Both the position numbers and the translations under genes were made by a program. The notes beneath the pieces are model-generated. The model had not been told where the DNA came from, did not search any database, and saw nothing but the letters and a program-made list of their open reading frames with translations. A stretch of 64,000 nt of DNA from Microbulbifer thermotolerans (GTDB lineage: Bacteria > Pseudomonadota > Gammaproteobacteria > Pseudomonadales > Cellvibrionaceae), in NCBI RefSeq assembly GCF_900112305.1, contig NZ_FOKT01000005.1, forward strand, positions 1-64,000, written 5' to 3'. How positions within the stretch are numbered: position 1 is the stretch's first letter; each line of letters begins with the position of its first letter. This document shows, piece after piece, positions 35,717-45,352 of the stretch.

Positions 35717-37092
35717 CCACTGCCGATGCCCGCGCCCGCGTTGTCAGCGGAGCGCGGAGCTGGATCACCGACCGCGCCTGGATTTCCGGCGCGGCCGGTG
35801 CCTTAGCAGTGCTCCTTTGCGCGGCTTGGTACAACGCCCATCAGGTATTGAGCAAAGGGCTTTCCATCGGTGGTTGGCAGATTACTGACAACCGCCTGGA
35901 CAGTATTCTGGCGGCGCTGGTTTTCAGCGCCGCTGTTATGCTGTTGGTGGAATTGCTGCGCCTGCGATTGTGGCACGGGTCCGATTTTTTTCGCCTGGAC
36001 CCAAAATTGCGGCACGGCTACTGGCTCGTGTTTGCTCTGCACAGCGTGCTTTACTACCTGACCTATTTGGGCCTGTTGGCCCTGGTAATCTTTTTCTTTC
36101 ACAGCGCTGGTGAATACGGCTTTGCGCGCAACCACCCCTACTATCAGCCCTGGTTCCGCCTATTGGATTTGGCGTGGGTCGCCTGGCTCTGGGGTGGTTT
36201 GCCCTATGTGATACTCACTCGGGCTTTAAAGCATTCCAAGGCGGCGGACAAGCTGGATTTGGCACACAGCTGTATCAAGGCAATGCGGTTTTTGGCCGGC
36301 CGACGGCCAAAATTCGAAGAGGCAGATAGGAAAAACCTGCGCGCCTTATTGGTGAAGCTTTTCTTTGCGCCGTTGATGACGGTGTTTTTTGCCGACCAGT
36401 TTCCCCACCTGGTGAACAATGTCGGTTATATGTTTGATGGCCTCCCCGCGGCGATTGCGGAAAACCGCTACAGTCACAGGCAATTCAACCTGGATTTTTT
36501 CAATATTACTGTAGCACTGGTATTTTCCATTGACGTCGCTCTGGCCTGGTGCGGTTATATGGTCTCCAGTCGCTGGTTTGATAACCAGACGGTGTCTGCG
36601 GAACCCACTTTGCTCGGCTGGGTGGTATGCCTGTTGTGCTACCCGCCGTTCCAGATGTTCCTCGGGCTCTACTACGCTGCGCCCGGAGAGCGCGAAGTGC
36701 TGCAGCTGGGTTCGCCCTGGTTGGTGACCTTGTTTACCGCGATGATGTTGGCCAGCTATCTGATCTATGTGGCTGCCACCGTCCATTTCGGCGTGCGCTT
36801 TTCCAACCTGACACATCGCGGAATCATCCGCACCGGTCTCTACAGCCTTGTGCGTCACCCCGCCTATGCGGCAAAAAACTTTGCCTGGTGGTGTGTGATG
36901 TTTCCGGTCATTTTGTTCCAGGGATTCCACGGCAGTTGGCAGTTGGCTCTGGGGCATACGCTCGGCCTGCTTCTGATGACATGGATCTACTACTGGCGGG
37001 CGATTACGGAAGAGCGGCATTTAAGTATGGATGCGGACTACCGGGAGTATTGCCGTCAGGTGCGTTATCGATTCGTGCCAGGCATCTGGTAA
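35701..37092 (+). CDS. Isoprenylcysteine-methyltransferase-like integral membrane protein
   Basis: 463 residues with about eight or nine transmembrane segments. The C-terminus carries the ICMT/PEMT-type signature: RTGLYSLVRHPAYAAKNFAWW, then a TM segment and YWRAITEERHLSMDADYREYCRQVRYRFVPGIW, the SAM- and lipid-binding end of these methyltransferases. The ATG overlaps the GH9 gene by 16 bases, with CGGAG upstream, so it is co-transcribed with the cellulase. Why a membrane methyltransferase belongs to a cellulase cluster is unknown; modification of a lipid or of an exported protein's end are possibilities. Confidence 0.8.
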   Translation: MHGAVATADARARVVSGARSWITDRAWISGAAGALAVLLCAAWYNAHQVLSKGLSIGGWQITDNRLDSILAALVFSAAVMLLVELLRLRLWHGSDFFRLDPKLRHGYWLVFALHSVLYYLTYLGLLALVIFFFHSAGEYGFARNHPYYQPWFRLLDLAWVAWLWGGLPYVILTRALKHSKAADKLDLAHSCIKAMRFLAGRRPKFEEADRKNLRALLVKLFFAPLMTVFFADQFPHLVNNVGYMFDGLPAAIAENRYSHRQFNLDFFNITVALVFSIDVALAWCGYMVSSRWFDNQTVSAEPTLLGWVVCLLCYPPFQMFLGLYYAAPGEREVLQLGSPWLVTLFTAMMLASYLIYVAATVHFGVRFSNLTHRGIIRTGLYSLVRHPAYAAKNFAWWCVMFPVILFQGFHGSWQLALGHTLGLLLMTWIYYWRAITEERHLSMDADYREYCRQVRYRFVPGIW

Positions 37093-37317
37093 GACTCGCC
37101 GACGAGCCGGGTTCAGGCGGAATTGACTGGGCCCGAGCTCCCCAGTAAGCCGAGAGGTATCTTCACCGCCATAAGCGGATTAATCAGCAGTTCTTTTGCC
37201 GTAAATAGTCATATAAATCATAAATTTTCGCAGTTGCAGTGCGCTCCGTGGAAGCGCACTGCAGACGTATCCCGCCTCCACGGATTTATCTCTCAAAAAG
37301 GACGAGGAAAATCAGCG

Positions 37318-40005
37318 ATGAACTTGCGAAAACTATCTGCGGGAGTGGCTTCGGGACTCTTGACCTTGGGGCTGGTGTCATCCGCATGGGCTGTGCCCAG
37401 CGAACAATATAGATGGGGTAATGTGCGCATCGACGGCGGTGGTTTTGTGCCGGGAATTATTTTCAATCGCACCGAACCGAATCTGATTTATGCGCGCACG
37501 GATATCGGCGGTGCCTACCGCTGGGATAAGCATGCGGAGACGTGGATTCCACTGCTGGATTGGGTCGGTTGGGAAAAGTGGGGTTGGAACGGTGTTTTGA
37601 GTCTTGCCACCGACCCGGTGGATCCGGATCGCGTTTACGCCGCACTGGGGATGTACACTAATGGCTGGGACCCAAACAATGGCGCTATCGCCCGCTCCAC
37701 CGACCGCGGTGCAACCTGGCAGGTGACCGAGCTGCCTTTCCATATCGGCGGCAATATGCCCGGCCGCGGCATGGGCGAGCGGCTGGCAATAGACCCCAAC
37801 GACAACAGCACCATTTATTTCGGTGCGGAAGGGGGCAATGGCCTCTGGCGCAGTACCGATTTCGGGGTGACCTGGTCGGAGGTGAGCAATTTCCCCAATC
37901 CCGGCACCTACGCCCAGGACCCCGATGACCCCAATAACTACTTAAATCAGTTGCAGGGAGTAGTCTGGGTCACCTTCGATTCCTCTTCGGGCACCCATGG
38001 AATGGGTTCTGAAGTTATTTATGTGGGGGTGGCCGATCTCAACGAATCCCTCTACCGCTCCACAGATGGCGGTGCCACCTGGGAAGCCATACCAGGCGCA
38101 CCCACAGGTTATATACCTCACAAGGGCGTATACGACGAAGTCAACGGCGTGCTCTATGTTGCCACCAGCGATACCGGGGGACCCTATGACGGCGGCAGTG
38201 GCGCCGTGTGGAAATTCAATGCGCAAACCGAAACCTGGACCGATATCACTCCGGTCAGCGGCGACGATCTTTACTATGGTTTTTCCGGTCTGACTATCGA
38301 TCGCAGTCAGCCGAACACCATTATGGTGGCCTCTCAGATCTCCTGGTGGCCGGACACTATCATGTTCCGCTCCACTGACGGCGGCGCCAGCTGGACGCGC
38401 ATATGGGATTGGAATGGCTATCCCAACCGCAGCAAGCGCTACGAAATGGATATCCGCAGTGTACCGTGGCTCAGTTTCGGTGCCCAACCACAGCCGCCGG
38501 AGGAAGCCCCAAAACTGGGTTGGATGAATGAATCGGTGGAAATCGATCCACACAATTCCAACCGCTTTATGTACGGCACCGGCGCTACCATATACGGCGC
38601 CACTAATCTCACCAACTGGGATAGTGGTGGTGTTGTTACCATTCGGCCCATGGTTCGCGGGCTGGAGGAAACTGCAGTACTGGATCTGGCCAGCCCGCCT
38701 TCAGGTAGTGCACATATATTTTCTGCCCTCGGCGATATCGGTGGGTTTAAGCACGAAAACCTTCATTTGGTTCCGGAATTGATGTACCAGCAGCCCAACC
38801 TTACTAGCACCAGAAGTATCGACTTTGCCGAGCTGGACCCCAGCATTATGGTGCGCGTGGGTGACTCCGACACAGCCCATATCGGTGTCTCCAGCTCCGC
38901 TGGGGACAGCTGGTGGCAGCCTCAGGAGCCGGCCGGTGTAACGGGCGGTGGGAGTGTCGCTATGGGTGCAGATGGCGGCACAATCGTATGGAGTCCTCAG
39001 GGGGCCCCTGTGCATTATTCCACTACCCTGGGCAGCGACTGGAGCCAATCCGAGGGCCTACCGCAGGGTGCGCGGGTAGAGAGTGATAGGGTCAACCCGC
39101 AAAAGTTTTATGGCTTCAAAGACGGTACTTTTTATATATCTACCGATGGTGGCGCCAGTTTCGCAGCTACCGTCAGCGGTTTGCCGCAATCAGCAAGATT
39201 CCTCGCCGCACCAGGGCGGGAAGGGCATATCTGGTTAGCGGGTGGCGGCATCGACGGCGCCGTAAGCGGACTTTGGCGCTCCACGGATTCCGGTGCCAGC
39301 TTCGACAAATTTGCCAACGTGGAAAAAGGCATCAATATTGGTCTGGGCGCACCGGCACCGGGCGCCGATTATCAGGCTCTCTATCTCGTCGGTACCATAG
39401 ACGGCGTTACCGGTGTATTCCGCTCCACCGACCAGGGTGCAGGTTGGGTGCGTATCAACGATGACAAACACCAATACGGTAATATGGGCGAAGCCATCAC
39501 CGGCGATCCGCGCATCTATGGCCGCGTATACCTGGGGACCAATGGCCGCGGTTTGTTGTACGCCGATCCGGTGGACAACTCCAGTTCATCGAGCAGTTCC
39601 AGCTCATCGAGCAGTTCCAGTTCGTCGGCTAGTTCCAGCTCCTCGAGCTCCTCAAGTAGTTCAAGCTCTTCAAGTGGCTCCAGTTCCTCGTCATCCTCGA
39701 GTTCCGGCGGCGGGGTGGTGTGCACCGTGGAATCGCGGGACGACTGGGGGGGCGGTTTTGTACAAAACTTCACTGTCACCAATAGTGGTGGCCAAGCGCT
39801 TAACGGTTGGGCGGTGCAAATGGATTTCGGGCAGGAGGTAACCATCAGCAATGCCTGGGGAATCAACCTCAGCACCTCAAGCGGCGGCCTGATCTCCGGT
39901 ACTAACGTGGACTACAACGGCAACTTGCAGCCGGGTGCCAGCGCCAGTTTCGGTATGCAGGGTGAACCCGGTAATCTACAAGCCGTAACCTGCCAGGTGC
40001 AGTGA
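37318..40005 (+). CDS. GH74 xyloglucanase with CBM2
   Basis: 895 residues from ATG 37318, which starts a clear signal peptide (NLRKLSAGVASGLLTLGLVSSAWA); an upstream ATG at 37123 would put 65 extra residues before it. Two seven-bladed propellers with repeated RSTDGGATW / RSTDRGATW Asp-box motifs. The general base Asp62 lies in ARTDIGGAYRW and the acid Asp473 in LGDIGGFKH, as in GH74 endo-xyloglucanases. A poly-serine linker (about 753-795, one Ala) leads to a CBM2. It would release xyloglucan oligosaccharides, the substrates of the uptake locus at 47-58 kb. Confidence 0.95.
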   Translation: MNLRKLSAGVASGLLTLGLVSSAWAVPSEQYRWGNVRIDGGGFVPGIIFNRTEPNLIYARTDIGGAYRWDKHAETWIPLLDWVGWEKWGWNGVLSLATDPVDPDRVYAALGMYTNGWDPNNGAIARSTDRGATWQVTELPFHIGGNMPGRGMGERLAIDPNDNSTIYFGAEGGNGLWRSTDFGVTWSEVSNFPNPGTYAQDPDDPNNYLNQLQGVVWVTFDSSSGTHGMGSEVIYVGVADLNESLYRSTDGGATWEAIPGAPTGYIPHKGVYDEVNGVLYVATSDTGGPYDGGSGAVWKFNAQTETWTDITPVSGDDLYYGFSGLTIDRSQPNTIMVASQISWWPDTIMFRSTDGGASWTRIWDWNGYPNRSKRYEMDIRSVPWLSFGAQPQPPEEAPKLGWMNESVEIDPHNSNRFMYGTGATIYGATNLTNWDSGGVVTIRPMVRGLEETAVLDLASPPSGSAHIFSALGDIGGFKHENLHLVPELMYQQPNLTSTRSIDFAELDPSIMVRVGDSDTAHIGVSSSAGDSWWQPQEPAGVTGGGSVAMGADGGTIVWSPQGAPVHYSTTLGSDWSQSEGLPQGARVESDRVNPQKFYGFKDGTFYISTDGGASFAATVSGLPQSARFLAAPGREGHIWLAGGGIDGAVSGLWRSTDSGASFDKFANVEKGINIGLGAPAPGADYQALYLVGTIDGVTGVFRSTDQGAGWVRINDDKHQYGNMGEAITGDPRIYGRVYLGTNGRGLLYADPVDNSSSSSSSSSSSSSSSSASSSSSSSSSSSSSSSGSSSSSSSSSGGGVVCTVESRDDWGGGFVQNFTVTNSGGQALNGWAVQMDFGQEVTISNAWGINLSTSSGGLISGTNVDYNGNLQPGASASFGMQGEPGNLQAVTCQVQ

Positions 40006-40029
40006 AGTCCGCCCTGCAGGGTAAACTTT

Positions 40030-40064
40030 ATATGGCCGGCAAATCGCCGGCCATATTTAATTTT
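40030..40064 (+). terminator. Strong terminator after the hydrolase cluster
   Basis: ATATGGCCGGC-aaatc-GCCGGCCATAT followed by TTAATTTT, an 11-base perfect stem 24 bases after the GH74 stop. Closes the plus-strand cluster. Confidence 0.85.
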
Positions 40065-40165
40065 CCGGCCTGTACTTTTTATTGCACAAGCTTGTCAAAA
40101 TAAATATCGTATGTAAGGGGGCTGATTTATGCGTATTTTTTGAATAAAAAATAAGGAAATAAAGC

Positions 40166-40753
40166 GTGAAAAAATTTAAAGTTCTTCCGGTCGCCTTATT
40201 ACTTTCGGCCTGTCAGACAGGCACTATGGAGGGCAATGCATCAGAAAGTGCTCTAGAAGAGACGCAGTCTTTAGTAAAAGTATGTAAAGATCACCCGTGC
40301 AGGCGAAATATACATGTCACATTCCGGACAGATGGCGAACCTGTAGATCAGATGATACCGCTCTATTGGCCGAGGGTGTTCAATGAGATGATATCTGTGC
40401 TTCCGGGTGAATCGTTTTACGTAGAGGCGGAGCTAGAGGATGGAAAGCTGGTCAATATGAAAGAGGCTTCTGAAAATTCCAATCCAGATAAGACCATTAT
40501 TATAAAGTTCAATCAGGTTGAAAATGAAACCGGTATGATGCTATCGATTTATAATCCATTTGAAACTGTTGTGCTGAAATTTAATATGGACATGGTGGAT
40601 TTTTTCGGAACGCCTCATAAAACAAGTAGCTGCCCAATTATGCCACAGGCGTATATTTTTGAGTCTTGGCCACACCCTATTCCTGAATTAATTATTAAAA
40701 ATCCTGTCGCAGTGCCTGTGCATAAAATGGAAGCGGTGGAGTGTATTTACTAA
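40166..40753 (+). CDS. Hypothetical lipoprotein
   Basis: 195 residues with a lipoprotein signal (KFKVLPVALLLSAC). The mature part begins with a Ser/Glu-rich stretch, then CKDHPCRRNIHVTFRTDGEP and beta-type segments (SFYVEAELEDGKLVNM, MMLSIYNPFETVVLKFNMDM). No family recognised. It lies alone between the terminator and the MITE-like repeat and is more AT-rich than the hydrolase genes. Confidence 0.75.
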   Translation: MKKFKVLPVALLLSACQTGTMEGNASESALEETQSLVKVCKDHPCRRNIHVTFRTDGEPVDQMIPLYWPRVFNEMISVLPGESFYVEAELEDGKLVNMKEASENSNPDKTIIIKFNQVENETGMMLSIYNPFETVVLKFNMDMVDFFGTPHKTSSCPIMPQAYIFESWPHPIPELIIKNPVAVPVHKMEAVECIY

Positions 40754-40875
40754 ATAGTATCAGGTTCATTTCTTCGCGAAGGTAAATATTGTTTGCGGTC
40801 AGATGTTGATATCAGGTGATGGAATGGAGTGATCCACAGAACACTACAGTTTCCAGGTGAACTCATTAAAGCTTC

Positions 40876-41098
40876 CTTAAGGAACCTCTGATTAATTCGC
40901 GTGGACACAGTGGTAGGTTCCGAGGCGCTCAGGCAATAGGACGGATATTTCGAAAACGCACGAGTACTTCCCTGTAGCTCCGACGGATACATCCCTGTAT
41001 CCGACGGTTTCAAAATATCCGTCCTATCACCTGAGCTTCACATCCGCCCCCAAAGAACCTCTGCCGCCAGGAAATGAATTAATCAGAGGTTCCTTAAG
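40876..41098. mobile_element. MITE-like element with 23-base inverted ends
   Basis: 223 bases bounded by perfect inverted repeats beginning CTTAAGGAACCTCTGATTAA (40876-40898) and its complement (41076-41098). The interior is also partly self-complementary: AGGACGGATATTT near 40940 and AATATCCGTCCT near 41015. No coding sequence. A partial copy of the end occurs at 6706. From 41099 to 41842 I see no supported gene or repeat. Confidence 0.8.
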
Positions 41099-41842
41099 TA
41101 TAATTTTTGATGGTGTGGTTCTTGTCGGTTGAATAGACAAATCCGGTAAATAGAAAACACTGAAGTTCTGCCGTCTGTATCCGGCGGCTCAGAATAATCA
41201 CCCCATTATGGGAAATTTCTTTTCCGCGAAATCTTCCTGTGCACCGGGAGCGAATCACTCGAAGACCTTGTAACCGACAGTTGTTGCGAGCGGGGGTGGC
41301 ACACACTCACTTTGTGACTGTCGGTATGCTGAGCTTCCCAAAATCGGCGGTGTCTCCTATATCCACAATAATTGTATGGTTATAGATATCTGTCCGAAAT
41401 GCGCTAATTGGTCATGCCCCAAAGTGGTGCGGCACCGCATCTGCTTGTTGATAGCCAGGTGTGTGGGACAGATTTCGGGGAATTGGAGATATCACGGCGC
41501 CAGGATGGTCGTAGTGGTTTAGCAGCGTGACTGAAATAGTTTTAGCGCAAACTCTCGAAGCTTGAGGAATTTTCACCAAAGAAACGCTGCATTGTAACTA
41601 TGTTCCCGCATCCCTAGAAGAGTTCTGCAGAGTCAAGAGCGGTTGACAGCTGTTACGTTGGCTGAGAGTATCCGGAAAAATTTTTGCTAGTGCTTTCTGA
41701 TCGCAGAGTTCACTGGTTGTCTGATTGATAGTGAGGCTGTTTGAAATAGCTGAAATTGCCCTTTTCGAGGGTGATATAAAACAAAGCGTTGGGGTTAACC
41801 CTTGAATGGGAACCACCGGTGCTTATAAAGAGAGTTGTAGCG

Positions 41843-43567
41843 ATGGATGTTAAGAGTCAAATCAGTAACCTGCAAGAGGAGCAGTTACCGGTCCCAAAAC
41901 AACAGCTTAAAGGGTGGCGCCACTTTTTAGGTCTATATGCCGGAGAGCATGTGGCGGCATCAGAATTTGTCTTCGGTGCGACCTTTGTTGCATTGGGGGC
42001 ATCCATGACAGATATCCTGTTAGGGTTATTAATCGGCAATATTCTTGCCGTCTTGAGTTGGACATTTATTACTACGCCGATTGCCGTTGATACCCGCTTG
42101 AGTATGTACACATACTTGCACAAAATTGCGGGGGACTCGATGACTAAGCTCTATAACTGGGCCAACGTCATTATCTTTACGGTGATTTCCGCGGCAATGA
42201 TTACCGTATCCGCGACTGCGGTGCGCTTTGCTTTAAATATTCCCGCTCAGCTGAATTGGTATCCTACCGATCCGTGGTTTGTCTTGGTGGTCTTGACGGT
42301 TGGAATTATTGTTGTTCTCGTTGCCACCTATGGTTTTAACGCTGTATCAAACTTCTCCAGGATTTGTGCCCCCTGGCTGTTCGTTATGTTCATATCAGGT
42401 CCTCTGGTCCTGATTCCCGCATTGTCTAATTCGGTGTTGGGTTATCCGGTATTAACCGGGTGGTCCGATTTTATGCAGATTGGCAGCACGTCTATATGGA
42501 CCGGGCTTGACCCTAATGGCAAGCCGGGTATTGGTTTGATTGAAGTGGCCGGGTTTGCGTGGGCAGCGAATACGATAACCCACTTTGGTCTTATTGATAT
42601 GGCATTGCTCCGCTATGCGAAAAAACGTTCCTACGGTTTATGCACAGCGGCGGGAATGCTTTTCGGTCATTATATAGCCTGGATATCGGCTGGTATTATG
42701 GGCGCAGGAACTGCATTGTTGGTACAAAAGTCCATCACGGAACTGGATCCAGGGGACGTTGCGTTTCAGGCGTTAGGCTTGTCGGGGCTGGTGATCGTTA
42801 TTGTTGCCGGCTGGACAACGGCGAACGCGAATTTGTACCGCGCTGGACTTGCTGCGCAGGCCGTATTTAAACAGTATTCGCGCAATATCACTACATTAAT
42901 GGTTGGTATCGTCACCGTTATCATTGCATGTTTCCCTTTTGTGTTCACCAAGTTATTGCCGCTATTGACCTACGCCGGCCTACTGGTCGTTCCGGTTGGT
43001 GCTATTGTGTTCGCTGAGCACTTTATCTTTCCAAGAATTGGTTTGACACGCTATTGGGTTAGTTACCGCAAGCTGACGCACAGCACTCCAGCTGTTTCTG
43101 CCTGGGGGTTGGGATTGTTGTTTGGTTTTGGACTGAATGTCATCAATGTTATGCCGTTCTACTACCTCTTCCTGCCGACCTGGATTTTCACTATCGTTGT
43201 GTACTCCCTGCTTTCCAGGGCGTATGGCGCTAACGAAAGGTATGAAAAAGAAGCGGCGGAAATGGCCCGTTTTGAACGGGAGGTTGAAAAGCACCAGGAA
43301 GAGCTGGCGCGTATTAATCCGGAAATTGAGCCAGAGTCAAGCTCATTCTCAAATGTTCTGAAATCGATTGCTTATGCCAGCTTGGGTATAACCGTGGCGT
43401 TGGCGGTTAACACCATGTTCTTTAGTTCAGATATGGCTGAATACGCGCAAAATCGAGATCTCTTTTACAAATTTGGATTTGCTTGTACTGTCGTTTATTT
43501 TGTTTCAGCCTACTGGGCAATGAAGCGGCAGAAGGCACAGGCATTGCAGTTGGCAGAGGAAGTTTAA
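41843..43567 (+). CDS. NCS1-type permease, probable mannitol/polyol transporter
   Basis: 574 residues from the ATG at 41843 (MDVKSQISNLQEE); an in-frame ATG at 41789 is less likely. About 12 transmembrane segments of the purine-cytosine permease (NCS1) type: WRHFLGLYAGEHVAASEFVFGATFVALGASMTDILLGLLIGN, IEVAGFAWAANTITHFGLIDMALLRY, and WTTANANLYRAGLA. A charged helical segment (NERYEKEAAEMARFEREVEKHQEEL) precedes the last two TM segments. The next gene starts one base after the stop and encodes mannitol dehydrogenase, so a hexitol rather than a nucleobase is the probable substrate. Confidence 0.8.
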   Translation: MDVKSQISNLQEEQLPVPKQQLKGWRHFLGLYAGEHVAASEFVFGATFVALGASMTDILLGLLIGNILAVLSWTFITTPIAVDTRLSMYTYLHKIAGDSMTKLYNWANVIIFTVISAAMITVSATAVRFALNIPAQLNWYPTDPWFVLVVLTVGIIVVLVATYGFNAVSNFSRICAPWLFVMFISGPLVLIPALSNSVLGYPVLTGWSDFMQIGSTSIWTGLDPNGKPGIGLIEVAGFAWAANTITHFGLIDMALLRYAKKRSYGLCTAAGMLFGHYIAWISAGIMGAGTALLVQKSITELDPGDVAFQALGLSGLVIVIVAGWTTANANLYRAGLAAQAVFKQYSRNITTLMVGIVTVIIACFPFVFTKLLPLLTYAGLLVVPVGAIVFAEHFIFPRIGLTRYWVSYRKLTHSTPAVSAWGLGLLFGFGLNVINVMPFYYLFLPTWIFTIVVYSLLSRAYGANERYEKEAAEMARFEREVEKHQEELARINPEIEPESSSFSNVLKSIAYASLGITVALAVNTMFFSSDMAEYAQNRDLFYKFGFACTVVYFVSAYWAMKRQKAQALQLAEEV

Positions 43568-43568
43568 T

Positions 43569-45071
43569 ATGCCCAGCCTAAATGTTATGGCGTTGAATGA
43601 TAATAATTTAAAGTCTCTCCCTAACAATGTAATAGTTCCGGAATATGATAGAAAGCTGGTAAAAACCGGTATTGTGCACGTGGGCGTGGGTGGTTTTCAC
43701 CGTTCTCATCAGGCCTTTTATACCGATGAATATATGGGGCATACCGGAGATTTACGTTGGGGAATCTGCGGTGTCGGTCTGCGCGAGGCAGACCGAAAAA
43801 TGAAAGATATCCTCGAAAATCAGGATTACTTATATACCCTTATGGTAAAACATTCTGATGGCCGGATAGAAAATCGCGTCATCGGTAGCCTGACCAATTT
43901 TTTACTGGGGTGTGATAATCCACAGGTGGTCATTGATAAGATGGCCGCAGATGAAACCAAAATAGTTTCATTAACCATTACCGAAGCGGGTTATAACTAT
44001 AATCCAGCTACTGGCGAGTTTAACTTTGATAACCCGGATGTTAAGCATGACTTGGCGCATCCTGAAGCCCCGCGTCTTGTTTTTGGTTATCTTGTCGCCG
44101 CGCTTAAACAGCGTAAAGAAGCTGGTAAAGTCCCGTTTACCATCCAATCTTGTGACAATATTCAACACAATGGCGATGTAACACGCAAGATATTAGTGGC
44201 CTACGCTCGGGAACTGGATGCCGATCTTGCGTTGTGGATTGAGCGGGAGGTGTCATTCCCAAATGCAATGGTTGACCGTATCACTCCGGTGACCACTCCA
44301 TCTGATATTGAATATTTAAGATCAGAAATTGGCCTTGAGGACAAATGGCCGGTCACTTGTGAGAAGTTTTTGCAATGGGTGATTGAAGACCGCTTCAGCC
44401 AGGGGCGGCCGGATTGGGATAAGGTTGGTGCGCAGTTTGTGCCCGACGTTACGCCGTATGAAACGATGAAAATCCGCTTGCTGAATGCGGGTCATACTGT
44501 GCTTGGTATGTTGGGGTCACTGCATGGCTACAAAACAATTGATGAGTGTGTTCGGGATCCCGTATTTGCCGAGTTCTTGACAAAGTTTATGGATGAGGAA
44601 GTGACACCAGTGTTGCCTCCGCTGGAAGGTATCGACTTGAGTGCGTACAAGTCGACACTTCTCGAGCGATTTGGCAATCCGAATATCAAGGATGCATTAT
44701 CTCGGATTTGCCTGGACAGCTCTTCTAAGGTGGCTACATTTTTGGTGCCGACGGTGGTAGAGAATTTGAAGCGTAAAGGTGAATTCCGTCTCTCTGCGCT
44801 TACTATCGCTGCGTGGTGTTATTACAGTGCAATGCATGCGGATCAAGCGGGTAATGCGCTGGAAGTCAACGATGCGATGGCGGATGAGCTGCACGAATTG
44901 GCCCGTCAGCCTAGCGAAGGCATACCTGCCTTTTTGACCGTGTCTTCTATCTTTGGTGACCTGCCGAAACACGAAGGTTTTGTGGCGGATTACAACTCCT
45001 TTGTTGATGGATTGTTCGCAAATGTGGAAGTCAAATCATTGATGCAGTCCGTGCTGCAGGTTGTTCAATAG
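43569..45071 (+). CDS. Mannitol 2-dehydrogenase (long-chain polyol dehydrogenase)
   Basis: 500 residues of the mannitol dehydrogenase family, NAD-dependent oxidation of D-mannitol to fructose. Seen: IVHVGVGGFHRSHQAFYTDEY with the nucleotide-binding glycines near residues 36-55, FTIQSCDNIQHNGDVTRKILVAYA near 196-219, FPNAMVDRITPVT near 233-245, and the catalytic lysine/asparagine/histidine block YETMKIRLLNAGHTVLGMLGSLHGY near 297-321. Between transporter and fructokinase genes, forming a complete route from mannitol to fructose 6-phosphate. Confidence 0.94.
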   Translation: MPSLNVMALNDNNLKSLPNNVIVPEYDRKLVKTGIVHVGVGGFHRSHQAFYTDEYMGHTGDLRWGICGVGLREADRKMKDILENQDYLYTLMVKHSDGRIENRVIGSLTNFLLGCDNPQVVIDKMAADETKIVSLTITEAGYNYNPATGEFNFDNPDVKHDLAHPEAPRLVFGYLVAALKQRKEAGKVPFTIQSCDNIQHNGDVTRKILVAYARELDADLALWIEREVSFPNAMVDRITPVTTPSDIEYLRSEIGLEDKWPVTCEKFLQWVIEDRFSQGRPDWDKVGAQFVPDVTPYETMKIRLLNAGHTVLGMLGSLHGYKTIDECVRDPVFAEFLTKFMDEEVTPVLPPLEGIDLSAYKSTLLERFGNPNIKDALSRICLDSSSKVATFLVPTVVENLKRKGEFRLSALTIAAWCYYSAMHADQAGNALEVNDAMADELHELARQPSEGIPAFLTVSSIFGDLPKHEGFVADYNSFVDGLFANVEVKSLMQSVLQVVQ

Positions 45072-45352
45072 CACTGAATTTCGATTGAGACTGGATAATC
45101 TCGTAGATGCCTCCATATTGAATCGGCGTGGCTCAGAGGAGCAATAAAGTACAAGGATGTGCTCGTATGCTTCTCCAAAGCTTGTCCCATGATTCAAAAT
45201 CCCTGATCCAACTATGGATTCGTATGCATAAATTGAGGTCGTTTGCGCAACTTGTTTCCTGAAATTATCCATTGCTGATTGGACGTAAGTCGGTGGCAGA
45301 TTGTCAGTGTAACCAGCTTTCTGGCTATATACAGATTTAAGTGGAGATAATT

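Noticed and set aside
41094..41306. 70-codon minus-strand frame next to the MITE
   Set aside because: Begins in non-coding DNA and ends inside the inverted repeat; no recognisable features.
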